A program made the translations under genes and the position numbers. Source: JBGPBY01 sp041481485 (GTDB lineage Bacteria > Acidobacteriota > Terriglobia > 20CM-2-55-15). From it: DNA of 7,251 bases. The DNA lies in NCBI GenBank assembly GCA_041481485.1, contig JBGPBY010000377.1, forward strand, positions 1 to 7,251, written 5' to 3'. The notes under the pieces were generated by a model. The model had not been told where the DNA came from, made no database searches, and saw only the letters and a list, made by a program, of their open reading frames with translations. Position 1 is the first letter of the stretch. Each line of letters begins with the position of its first letter. Below, piece after piece: positions 1 to 6,676 of the stretch.

Positions 1-16
1 AATACGTGTGCGTATT
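1..16. repeat. Short perfect inverted repeat at the left edge
   Basis: A 6-base perfect dyad (AATACG and CGTATT) flanks a 4-base TGTG loop. It lies in the non-coding tail downstream of the beta-barrel gene and touches the window edge, so its full extent is unknown. The rest of 1-139 holds a 5-bp GC hairpin (GCCGC-TAAC-GCGGC, 45-58) with no following T-tract on either strand, an AAAGCTTT palindrome (111-118), and no convincing gene. It could be part of a terminator or simply chance. Confidence 0.25.
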
Positions 17-139
17 TATGAAACAGCCTACTAAGGGAACTGCCGCCGCTAACGCGGCTGGGAACGCGACTGGCCGTGCGTTGAGGCAAGAATTTGTGAC
101 CGTTTTTGTGAAAGCTTTACTAAGTGTCTGTTTCTCTTC

Positions 140-832
140 TCAAAATCGGATGCCCGGCCCAATTCCTATAAACCAGTGGCTGAAGAGTACGTTGGCGGCA
201 CTGAGCGTCTGTGCAGGATTGAGAGCCGAATTCGTTGGCATGAACGGCCCCAGCGTCACCCGGCCAACATAGCGATACTGCATATCCACAGCGAAGAAGA
301 AACGACTTCGGGACGGTAACTGAACGCCGCCATCCAGGACGAAACCGAATTTCGTGTGTTTCTCCAATTGCCGGTTAGCGCTTGCTTTGGCGATATGCAG
401 CGCCGGGCCGAATCCGATCCGGAACCCGCGGTAGGATGCCGACGCCGTTGCGGCAAAGCTCGTGATCGTATGGTCAATGAAAATGTACTGATCAGGATCG
501 TGATATCCCTCTGTCGATCCGGTCGGAGCGTTGCTGACGATTCCTCCAATCGACCACGGCTTTCGAATGCGGTATTGAATACTCAGGGCTCCTGAATAGC
601 CGCCTTGACCGGAGCCGGTCCCGGACAAGGGGTGTGGAAACGGACCATGGCCTAAAAAGGCTGGCGATGAGTCCGCGAATCCCTGTTCGCGCATTGCGCT
701 TTCCAGTTCAAGCGCGCCCGCGCTCGAAGTAGTGCCCGTGGTAATGGCAACGGACAATGGTTTGTCGTCCTCCGCGTGACACAAGGAACTGAACACATAA
801 TTCATCATCAGAAACAGCATGATGGCCCTCAT
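140..832 (-). CDS. Probable outer-membrane beta-barrel protein, family not recognised
   Basis: This is a 230-residue exported protein. Residues 1-20 form a signal peptide with a hydrophobic core and an AxA-like end (SLCHA, then EDD), so cleavage after Ala20 is likely. The mature part alternates polar and aromatic or aliphatic residues in short strands (for example around 80-102, 123-147, 162-190 and 215-230). It is rich in Gly, Ser and Tyr and ends in a C-terminal Phe (GIRF), the usual signature for Bam-mediated barrel insertion. About 205 mature residues would suit an 8- to 10-stranded barrel; that count is inference. The start shares ATGA with the lipoprotein stop, and an AGGAAGG Shine-Dalgarno lies about 10 bases upstream, so translational coupling is likely. 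The Cys in the signal peptide is preceded by Leu and does not make a lipobox. The substrate or function is unknown. Confidence 0.75.
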   Translation of the reverse strand: MRAIMLFLMMNYVFSSLCHAEDDKPLSVAITTGTTSSAGALELESAMREQGFADSSPAFLGHGPFPHPLSGTGSGQGGYSGALSIQYRIRKPWSIGGIVSNAPTGSTEGYHDPDQYIFIDHTITSFAATASASYRGFRIGFGPALHIAKASANRQLEKHTKFGFVLDGGVQLPSRSRFFFAVDMQYRYVGRVTLGPFMPTNSALNPAQTLSAANVLFSHWFIGIGPGIRF

Positions 833-1419
833 TGAGAATTCCCTTCCTGATTGGGTAGCCGATGAAGTTTGGTTCTCGCGGAATCTTCTCCTGCGCTCCA
901 GGCATTCCGGCTGAAGAAATACTGCAGGTCACGCGTCCGCGCCGTGAGAATAACCTTGCCGTCCGACGTGGTGCTGTAACTCAAATACGGCTCCTGCTTG
1001 AGCTTTTCTTTCATCCAGTCGACATCAAACCATGCAAGATGAAGCGTGTCTTTCTGGATTTGAATCGTCGCGAAGACGTGGGCTGGAGCGCCGAACGAAC
1101 CAGCATCTTCTGTATACAGATCGAGAAACAACTGCCCTGCCAGTTGAACCAGATGAGCTTCAAATTCAGTCTTGTCGGATTCGGTGGATTCCCCGGCCTT
1201 GCCGTCCTCATTGACAATGCTCAATTGATATTTCTTGCCGTCCAGAGCTTTAAATGTCCAGGATTCATGCTCGCCATCAGACCAGGTGCCTGCGAGTGCT
1301 GAATCGGTCGTCAGGCTGTCTTCGTCGTAGAGAGGAAAAATAGAAACGGTTTTGTTGGGGATACAACCGGCAACAAGCATAGCCACTACCGGGATCATCA
1401 TGAGTTTCGGGATTTCCAT
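829..1419 (-). CDS. Envelope lipoprotein of unknown function
   Basis: The gene encodes 196 residues. The start chosen is the ATG at 1419, because a strong AGGAGG (1426-1431) sits 6 bases upstream; a longer ORF beginning at 1467 has no such site and would place 16 residues before the signal peptide. Residues 1-19 form a lipoprotein signal peptide with lipobox LVAGC (Cys19). The mature domain starts with a PLYDEDSL stretch and an ALAGTWSD motif, followed by alternating hydrophobic and polar segments that look like an all-beta, possibly lipocalin-like fold (inference from pattern only). Similar small lipoproteins with a 'LxGTW' opening are, from memory, frequent in Acidobacteriota. The stop overlaps the start of the beta-barrel gene by 4 bases, so the two products probably act together in the envelope. 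The residue after Cys is Ile, not Asp, so an inner-membrane retention signal is absent and outer-membrane sorting is plausible. Confidence 0.82.
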   Translation of the reverse strand: MEIPKLMMIPVVAMLVAGCIPNKTVSIFPLYDEDSLTTDSALAGTWSDGEHESWTFKALDGKKYQLSIVNEDGKAGESTESDKTEFEAHLVQLAGQLFLDLYTEDAGSFGAPAHVFATIQIQKDTLHLAWFDVDWMKEKLKQEPYLSYSTTSDGKVILTARTRDLQYFFSRNAWSAGEDSARTKLHRLPNQEGNSQ

Positions 1420-1425
1420 ACCATT

Positions 1426-1431
1426 CCTCCT
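1426..1431 (-). promoter_or_regulatory. Strong Shine-Dalgarno that fixes the lipoprotein start
   Basis: On the minus strand AGGAGG lies 6 bases before the ATG at 1419. It is the best ribosome binding site in the window and decides between the ATG at 1419 and the longer ORF from 1467. The following AATGGT contains an out-of-frame ATG four bases before the true one. Confidence 0.8.
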
Positions 1432-1460
1432 GAAACCCAAAGCGACATTTCCCAGCGAAA

Positions 1461-1489
1461 ATTGCACCTGCCCAAACTTTCTTCGACAA
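1461..1489 (-). promoter_or_regulatory. Candidate housekeeping-type promoter for the lipoprotein and barrel pair
   Basis: On the minus strand TTGTCG (1484-1489) and TGCAAT (1461-1466) are separated by exactly 17 bases and each match the sigma-70 consensus at 4 of 6 positions. Initiation would fall near 1454, leaving a leader of about 35 bases that contains the strong Shine-Dalgarno. The match is weak. I saw no clear ECF-type GGAAC...GTC pair in this 102-base gap. A 12-base dyad AAATT-GT-AATTT (1488-1499) and an overlapping ACAA-A-TTGT (1486-1494) touch the upstream box and could be an operator. Confidence 0.28.
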
Positions 1490-1521
1490 ATTGTAATTTC
1501 GCGCGCAATTCAGCGAGGTTT

Positions 1522-3903
1522 CTAGCGGGTGCGGCGGAGCCAGCGGGAGACAGTCATCCGGAGAGTGGCATAGTTTGTGGCAGTCAGCATCAGAATCAGT
1601 CCGCAGGCAATCAGACTGATGAGCCAGCTTCGGCGATCCTTGAATATGTCCTGCTGGAGATTCACGATGCCCACCGCGAGAAACACCATTCCCCAGACAA
1701 AGAAGTTCTTCATCTGGCGCGGAACGCTTCGAAACACAAACACACAGGCCACACAAGGCAGGAGCACCTCGAAGATTCGCGCTTCAACTCTGAAGGAGGA
1801 CTCGAGCGGCGATTTATCCCAGCGCGACATCGCAAAACTTCCCAATGACCAGATTGCGATCAGAATGTGGCTGGGGACAACAAAGCGAAACGCACGCGCG
1901 ACATTCTTCAATTGTTCCCACGGGAGCCGTTCGCAAATGGCCTGAAGAATGAAATAGATTCCTGCATTGACGATAAACAGGTACTCCACCCGATCCTGCA
2001 GTTTCCATGGCGCATATCTCTGAAGCGTGTCAAGGTTCAGGAATCCGTAATTGTTATATGCCAGTCCGGTAAGAGCCAGCCAGGTGAAAGCTGTCGCGAT
2101 GGGATAGAAGTAGCGGGAGTCCGAAGGGTACTTCAGCTTTTCGATAATCATTGCCATGGCGAAAAAGACCACCGCGGCGGGAATCAGGTGAGAACAAACT
2201 TTCCCCGTGTCCCACGTGAGCATTCCCATCTGCATGAGCTGCACGAGACAAAACAGAGTGGTCGCAATCGCGAATACCAGTGAGAACACCGAGGAGCGGG
2301 TAAAACGCCGAAGCTGCAAATATGCCGGCAGCGACAGCAGCAGCGACCACCACATTTGATTGTTCGTGATGGGCTGGAAAGTAGACGATAGGACGTCCTG
2401 TCTGAAAAGCTCCCAGTCGGAATTGACGACTGCAGAAAAGAGATTGCATTCGCTGAACGTCACCACCAATGAAATGGGCAGCAGCAGGCAGAAAGCCAGC
2501 AGATAGGCAATTCCCACGCGTAGCAGCCCCTGTCGCCAGCAGCGGATCCCGAGAAATCCCATGGGGATTGTGGCGCCTATGGCAACTGCGACCTTCAACG
2601 TACCGGACAGATGGCTGTATTTATTGAATACCAGAGCTGCTCCAAGAACGCTGAACCACGCACCAAGGTAAAGGATGACCTGAGTCATGGTGAGACGGCG
2701 CGCCTGCATGATCCACGCATCGTCGCGTTCGATCAGGCTGTTGTACCCCTTGCGCAGGGCTCGATATTCGGAGTCGGAAACAATTTCGTCCTGCTTCCAG
2801 CCCTCCAGCTCACGTAGATGCTGCGCAATTTTTCCCGACATCAATCGCGTATAGGCCGTCGGCTCTGCCAGCGTCTGCTCTCCGGCAAGATACCGTTCCA
2901 GATCTTCAGCCATCTCTCGTGCGGAGTGGTAGCGGTCCGCAGGCTTCTTTTCGAGCGCCTTCAGGCAAATGTTCTGGAGTTCTCCAGGAACTGCGGGATT
3001 CACCCGCCTGGGAAGGACCGGGTCGTTGTTGCACAGTAATCGGATATCTTCCTCGGGCGTGCCCCCGCGAAACGGAACGACACCGGTCAGCAATTCATAC
3101 AGAATCGTTCCCAGAGAAAAGACGTCGCTGCGTGCGTCCAGTGGAGAATCCGCCTTCGCCTGTTCGGGCGAAAAGTATCGCGGAGTGCCCAGCAGCACGC
3201 CGGTGAGGGTTTGCCGATCTCTTTCATCGGCTCGTAACGCCAATCCAAAATCGAGCAGCTTCGGCTGCAGGTCGTGTCCCACAAGAATATTCGCAGGTTT
3301 GAGGTCACGGTGGATGACTCCGTTTTGATGGAAAAAATCGACAGCGGTTACCACCTTGTGCAGCATTTCGATTTTCTGGCGGAGTGTAAGAGGCAGGCAG
3401 GCCTGCTCGAGGGACACACCTTCGATGTATTCCATCACGAAATGCGGCATCTCATCCGGCTGCCCGAGGTTATAGATCCGGACAATATTGGGATGATTCA
3501 AACGCGCCATGGACCGCGCCTCCTGCATGAAGCGCGCTCTCAATTGAGAATCGTTCAGATATCCGGCTTTCAGCGTCTTGATTGCGACCTTCCGGCCAAG
3601 TCTCTCGTCATTGGCGAGAAACACGCGCCCCATCCCACCGGATCCGATTTCATCGAGAATCTTGTGGCCGGATAGCGTTAAGGGCCGTGGAAGCGGGTCT
3701 TCAGCAGGATCGTTTGCGATCATCTCCAGAGCCTGGAGTTGATCCTGCAATTCGGGATGAAGGTCCCGATGGGCCGCGCAGAATGCCTCAATCGACAACG
3801 TCTCCCCAAGTGTCCTGCCATCCACAAATTCGGCCAGCGCAATGGCAAGTCTCAACTCACGTTCACTCGGCGTGTCGTCCTCTATTGGAGGCATGGATGT
3901 CAT
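1522..3903 (-). CDS. Hanks-type Ser/Thr protein kinase with a polytopic C-terminal membrane module
   Basis: This is a 793-residue kinase. Residues 15-62 form an acidic helical N-terminus ('EFVDGR...HRDLHPELQDQL') of a kind I associate with kinases paired to ECF sigma factors. The catalytic domain spans about 80-340 with all key elements: Gly loop GSGGMGRVF (87-95), Lys109, Glu128 of helix C, HRDLKPAN (198-205, Asp200 catalytic), DFG (218-220), SPE (245-247), Asp260 of DVFSLG and Arg324. It should therefore be active. Activation-loop Thr232, Thr234 and Thr240 are possible autophosphorylation sites. A charged linker (345-402) leads to about 12 hydrophobic segments (roughly 405-425, 436-453, 461-482, 517-531, 538-558, 570-588, 598-616, 641-657, 674-692, 707-725, 733-749 and 758-775). 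The linker plus first segments resemble DUF2157-type membrane proteins (from memory). No PASTA, PEGA or TPR repeats are visible. The start shares ATGA with the sigma gene stop; no clear Shine-Dalgarno is seen, so coupling is likely. Confidence 0.93.
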   Translation of the reverse strand: MTSMPPIEDDTPSERELRLAIALAEFVDGRTLGETLSIEAFCAAHRDLHPELQDQLQALEMIANDPAEDPLPRPLTLSGHKILDEIGSGGMGRVFLANDERLGRKVAIKTLKAGYLNDSQLRARFMQEARSMARLNHPNIVRIYNLGQPDEMPHFVMEYIEGVSLEQACLPLTLRQKIEMLHKVVTAVDFFHQNGVIHRDLKPANILVGHDLQPKLLDFGLALRADERDRQTLTGVLLGTPRYFSPEQAKADSPLDARSDVFSLGTILYELLTGVVPFRGGTPEEDIRLLCNNDPVLPRRVNPAVPGELQNICLKALEKKPADRYHSAREMAEDLERYLAGEQTLAEPTAYTRLMSGKIAQHLRELEGWKQDEIVSDSEYRALRKGYNSLIERDDAWIMQARRLTMTQVILYLGAWFSVLGAALVFNKYSHLSGTLKVAVAIGATIPMGFLGIRCWRQGLLRVGIAYLLAFCLLLPISLVVTFSECNLFSAVVNSDWELFRQDVLSSTFQPITNNQMWWSLLLSLPAYLQLRRFTRSSVFSLVFAIATTLFCLVQLMQMGMLTWDTGKVCSHLIPAAVVFFAMAMIIEKLKYPSDSRYFYPIATAFTWLALTGLAYNNYGFLNLDTLQRYAPWKLQDRVEYLFIVNAGIYFILQAICERLPWEQLKNVARAFRFVVPSHILIAIWSLGSFAMSRWDKSPLESSFRVEARIFEVLLPCVACVFVFRSVPRQMKNFFVWGMVFLAVGIVNLQQDIFKDRRSWLISLIACGLILMLTATNYATLRMTVSRWLRRTR

Positions 3904-4499
3904 CGGGGATTCTGAAGCTCGCGAAACCGGCGCACCGCCCGGTGAAGCAGCACCGCCACGGCTTCCCGGGGTTTTCCAAAACGTTCTGCCATTTCCTTCG
4001 TCGAGAGTCCTTCAATTTTTGCCAGCAGGATTTCGCGATACTGCGGTGGCAGGTCATTCAATTTTTCGAACAACGCTTCAACTTCCTGCTGCTGCATCAG
4101 TATCCGGCTGGGAGTGATGCTGACTTCGGGGTCCGGACCATTGGGATTGCTTTCCGACCGGAATCGTGTCACGTGACCGCCACGCCGTTTCTGTCTGTTT
4201 TGAAAACGCGCTTCATCGGCAATCACATGCTCGGCGATGCGCGACAGCCAGTTGAGGAAACTTCCGGGCGAACGATATTGAAACTGAGCCAGATCCTGAA
4301 AAGCTGCAAGGAATGTTTCCTGAAGAATTTCCTCGACATCTTCTGGGAGCCGACTTTTCGGACTCAGCTTGTAGTAGATCAATATTGTCAGGCGCCGTTT
4401 GTATTTTTCAAACAGGAGAGTAAATGAGTCACGGTCCCCCTGCCGCATCCGTTCTATGAGTTCAAACGCCTCGGTGCGAGTTGTGGTCGGGGTGGTCAT
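3900..4499 (-). CDS. ECF-type RNA polymerase sigma factor
   Basis: This is a 199-residue sigma-70-family protein with only regions 2 and 4. Region 2 (about 20-100) has the core-binding DVEEILQETF segment (54-63), matching the usual DAEDLxQETF, then FLNWLSRIAEHVIADEAR (81-98). Region 4 (about 136-196) has LPPQYREILLAKIEGLSTKEMAERF and a recognition helix near 176-190. A linker (100-135) rich in Arg, Ser and Pro joins them. The N-terminus has five Thr in the first nine residues. The ATG at 4499 lacks a Shine-Dalgarno, but an in-frame stop lies about ten codons upstream and no other ATG precedes Met18, so the start is well bounded. The ATGA overlap with the kinase and the absence of an anti-sigma gene suggest control by that kinase. 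The promoter it recognises is not known. Confidence 0.92.
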   Translation of the reverse strand: MTTPTTTRTEAFELIERMRQGDRDSFTLLFEKYKRRLTILIYYKLSPKSRLPEDVEEILQETFLAAFQDLAQFQYRSPGSFLNWLSRIAEHVIADEARFQNRQKRRGGHVTRFRSESNPNGPDPEVSITPSRILMQQQEVEALFEKLNDLPPQYREILLAKIEGLSTKEMAERFGKPREAVAVLLHRAVRRFRELQNPR

Positions 4500-4600
4500 G
4501 AAAAATTGGCGCCGCCGGTTCTCAGATTTTCAGTAAGGTTCATCCAATAGCCACAGTGATCGCAAGAAAAATGGTACCGGCTGGCCGAATTTGCCCTCAA
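4496..4600 (-). CDS. Possible 34-residue CxxC micro-ORF between the reductase and sigma genes
   Basis: In the gap between the reductase stop and the sigma start, one frame is open for 34 codons. It begins with TTG inside the reductase stop (TTGA, 4-base overlap) and ends with a TGA inside the sigma start (ATGA, 4-base overlap). The product would contain RYHFSCDHCGYW (residues 8-19), a CxxC zinc-knuckle-like motif with flanking aromatics and His. No Shine-Dalgarno is seen, and TTG is a weak start; an internal ATG would give only 15 codons. The same frame continues upstream as a shadow of the reductase, so openness alone proves little. It may be a coupling leader for the sigma gene, the remnant of a zinc-ribbon protein, or chance. 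Confidence 0.2.
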   Translation of the reverse strand: MRANSASRYHFSCDHCGYWMNLTENLRTGGANFS

Positions 4601-5595
4601 TTCTTCGGACGCGGCAGTTCGGAAATCACTTCGTGCGGGCGATAGGCATCGGAGAGCAAGTCCAGTTCTGAGTTTTCCAGTTTCACTTCCAGCGCGCCCA
4701 CCAGTTCTGCCAGGTGGTCCACTTTGGTCACTCCGATGATTGGCGACGTGATGCCCGGTTGCTGCAGAACCCAGGCGAGCGCAACCTGAACGTTGGGTAT
4801 GCCGCGCTTGCGTGCAACTTCCGAAATCTTCTCCACAATGGCGAAATCCGGATCGGTGTAATACAGCTTCTTCATGTATTCGTCGGTTTTGGCGCGGACG
4901 GTGTCTCCAAAGTCTCCGCGGCGCCGTTCTCCGGTAACAAAGCCTCTCGCAATGGGGCTGTAGGGAATCACGGCGATTCCTTCGGCACGGCAAAGCGGAA
5001 TCATCTCGCGTTCTTCTTCCCGGTAGAGGAGGTTGTAATACGGCTGCATGGAAACCGGGCGAGTCAGTCCAAGCCGGTCTGCCGTGAAAATCATCTTTGC
5101 AAACTGCCATGCCGACATTGTAGATGCTCCGATGTACAGGGCTTTCCCCGCTTTCACGATGTCATGCAATGCGGTCAGAGTTTCTTCGAGCGGAGTACCG
5201 CCATCCCATCGGTGAATCTGGAATATATCGACATATTCGGAACCCAGCCGTTTGAGACTGTTGTCGATGGCGTGAAAGAGATGTTTGCGGGACAAGCCAC
5301 GGTCATTGGGATCATCACTCATCGGGCTCCATGCTTTCGTGCCGATGACCACCCGATCGCGGGCAATTCCAAAATCCTTCAATGCCCGTCCAAGAATTTG
5401 TTCCGCAAGACCCAGCGAATACATGTCTGCGGTATCGAAAAAGTTGATTCCCAGATCCAGCGCATTGCGAATGATCGGCCGGCTGTCGGCTTCCTCGAGC
5501 GCCCATTTGCGCCACGACTTTGAACCGAATCCCATAGTGCCCAGTGCCAGCCGCGATACCTTGAGCCCGGTGGCGCCAAAATTGACGTATTCCAT
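4597..5595 (-). CDS. YajO-like aldo/keto reductase
   Basis: This is a 332-residue NADPH-dependent oxidoreductase with a (beta/alpha)8 barrel, cytosolic. The catalytic tetrad is complete: Asp54 and Tyr59 (FFDTADMYS), Lys87 (IGTKAWSP) and His128 (FQIHRWD). The C-terminal half carries SMQPYYNLLYREEERE (182-197), PYSPIARG (211-218) and the IIGVTK cofactor-loop segment (286-291), all typical of the family. The IHRWD, VKAGKA.YIGAS and YNLLYREEERE stretches closely match what I recall of E. coli YajO, but orthology and substrate are not established. The start chosen is the ATG at 5595, one base after the propeller stop (TGA-t-ATG), which implies translational coupling; a TTG at 5607 would add four residues and overlap that gene. 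The natural substrate could be an aldehyde or a sugar phosphate. Confidence 0.93.
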   Translation of the reverse strand: MEYVNFGATGLKVSRLALGTMGFGSKSWRKWALEEADSRPIIRNALDLGINFFDTADMYSLGLAEQILGRALKDFGIARDRVVIGTKAWSPMSDDPNDRGLSRKHLFHAIDNSLKRLGSEYVDIFQIHRWDGGTPLEETLTALHDIVKAGKALYIGASTMSAWQFAKMIFTADRLGLTRPVSMQPYYNLLYREEEREMIPLCRAEGIAVIPYSPIARGFVTGERRRGDFGDTVRAKTDEYMKKLYYTDPDFAIVEKISEVARKRGIPNVQVALAWVLQQPGITSPIIGVTKVDHLAELVGALEVKLENSELDLLSDAYRPHEVISELPRPKN

Positions 5596-5596
5596 A

Positions 5597-6676
5597 TCAC
5601 GGAGCAAGGACGGCGATCCCCCACGGTTTGCCGCCGACTTTGATCCGCTTGATCACCATATTCGTGGAGAGATCCACGACCGAAACATCATTGGAGGGTC
5701 CATTGGCCGTGTACAGGAATTTTCCATCCGGCGAGAGGCCGATTCCCCACGGACGCTCACCGACTTCGAACGAGGCGTCGATCTTGTTGGTGGCGGTATC
5801 GACAACGAAAACTTTCTTGCCGCGGCCCGTGCTCACATACAGCTTGGCGCCATCGGGCGACAAGACCATTCCCATTGGCTTGATCTCTCCGGCTTTCCCA
5901 AGCTCGACTTCGCCAATCACCGCCAGCTTCGCCGTATCCACGATGCTGAACTTGCCGTCGTTTTCACGCGTCACAAATGCTTTCGAACCATCCGGCAGAA
6001 ACGCCACCTTGCGCGGGCGGCTGCCGATCATGATGGTCTTGATCACTTTGTGTGCTGCAGTATCAATAACGGAAACAGTGCCGGCGTCTTCGGAAGTGAC
6101 CCACACATACTTCCCGTCCGGACTTGTCTCAACGCCTTCCGGCTCACCGCCGACCTTCAGACTGGCCACGAGTTTGTTCGATGCTATATCGAGAATCCCG
6201 GCCGCGCTATCGTCTTCATTGGAAATGAAAAGCAGCGAACCGTCGTGACTCAGGCTGAACTCTTCGGGATCGGAGCCGCCGGGAATCATCTTCACCATCT
6301 TGTTCTCGCCGGGATCGAGCACGCCGATTCCGTCGGCGGATTTGTCCGGCGGGGGGAGCTTTTTCCCTTCAGTCCCGGGGCCGGCAATTGGAGATCCGCT
6401 CAATGCGACGTACAAATTCTTCTTATCCGGACTCACGTGAATTCCCCGCGGACGTTTTCCCACCATGATCGTCGAGACAACTTCATTCGTGGTGGAATCG
6501 ATCACGCTCACATCTCCAGAGTCTTCATTCGTGACATAGATTCGAAAACCGGCGGGCTTAACCGCTTCCGCAGGTTTCTCGGATTTCGTCGATTCCGAAG
6601 GGGTATTGCATGCCGAAAGCATCAATCCGCAAACGCTCAATAACAAAACGAATCTCTTGTTCATGTCCATACTCAC
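5597..6676 (-). CDS. Lipid-anchored seven-bladed YVTN-type beta-propeller
   Basis: A lipoprotein signal peptide ends in lipobox LSAC (Cys23 when counted from the GTG at 6676). A short Lys/Glu/Pro tether (24-42) follows. Seven propeller repeats then run from about 44 to 359, each with the pattern 'YVTN...VSVIDT.TNKV...VG..P.G...SPDGK.LYV'. Blade 2 carries a 20- to 25-residue loop insertion with PPPDKSADGIG (around 92-118). The family resembles the PQQ-associated and YncE-type beta-propellers; such proteins usually bind partners or small ligands in the periplasm and are not enzymes. Asn24 follows the Cys. Start: GTG at 6676 gives a 4-base overlap (GTGA) with the DoxX gene; ATGs at 6670 and 6664 are in frame and equally possible, since none has a good Shine-Dalgarno. 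Its ligand is unknown. Confidence 0.9.
   Translation of the reverse strand: MSMDMNKRFVLLLSVCGLMLSACNTPSESTKSEKPAEAVKPAGFRIYVTNEDSGDVSVIDSTTNEVVSTIMVGKRPRGIHVSPDKKNLYVALSGSPIAGPGTEGKKLPPPDKSADGIGVLDPGENKMVKMIPGGSDPEEFSLSHDGSLLFISNEDDSAAGILDIASNKLVASLKVGGEPEGVETSPDGKYVWVTSEDAGTVSVIDTAAHKVIKTIMIGSRPRKVAFLPDGSKAFVTRENDGKFSIVDTAKLAVIGEVELGKAGEIKPMGMVLSPDGAKLYVSTGRGKKVFVVDTATNKIDASFEVGERPWGIGLSPDGKFLYTANGPSNDVSVVDLSTNMVIKRIKVGGKPWGIAVLAP

Noticed and set aside
45..58. Hairpin GCCGC-TAAC-GCGGC as a terminator
   Set aside because: The stem is only 5 bp and no T-tract follows on the minus strand, so it does not meet the standard for an intrinsic terminator.
6..272. Plus-strand ORF of 88 codons at the left edge
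   Set aside because: Its second half is antisense to the end of the barrel gene, no Shine-Dalgarno precedes it, and the protein has low-complexity Ala/Gly stretches with no recognisable domain.
1277..1756. Minus-strand ORF of 159 codons spanning the kinase end and the lipoprotein start
   Set aside because: It is out of frame with both neighbouring genes and has Cys/Arg/Ser-rich shadow composition; the two real genes explain the region.
3582..4427. Plus-strand ORF of 281 codons opposite the kinase and sigma genes
   Set aside because: It lies antisense to the kinase N-terminus and the sigma factor, both well supported, and has no domain or credible start site.
4502..4518. GGCGGCGCC followed by AATTTTTC as a terminator before the sigma gene
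   Set aside because: No stable stem forms beyond the GGCGCC self-complement, and the T-run directly abuts the sigma start codon.
4601..5110. Upstream extension of the CxxC micro-ORF frame to 204 codons
   Set aside because: Apart from its last 34 codons, this frame is a shadow of the reductase, with Arg/Ser/Pro-rich composition typical of a wrong frame.
5285..6643. Plus-strand ORF of 452 codons opposite the propeller and reductase
   Set aside because: It is antisense to two clear, motif-complete genes. Its His/Arg/Asp-rich composition is what a GC-rich antisense frame of propeller repeats gives, and no domain is seen.
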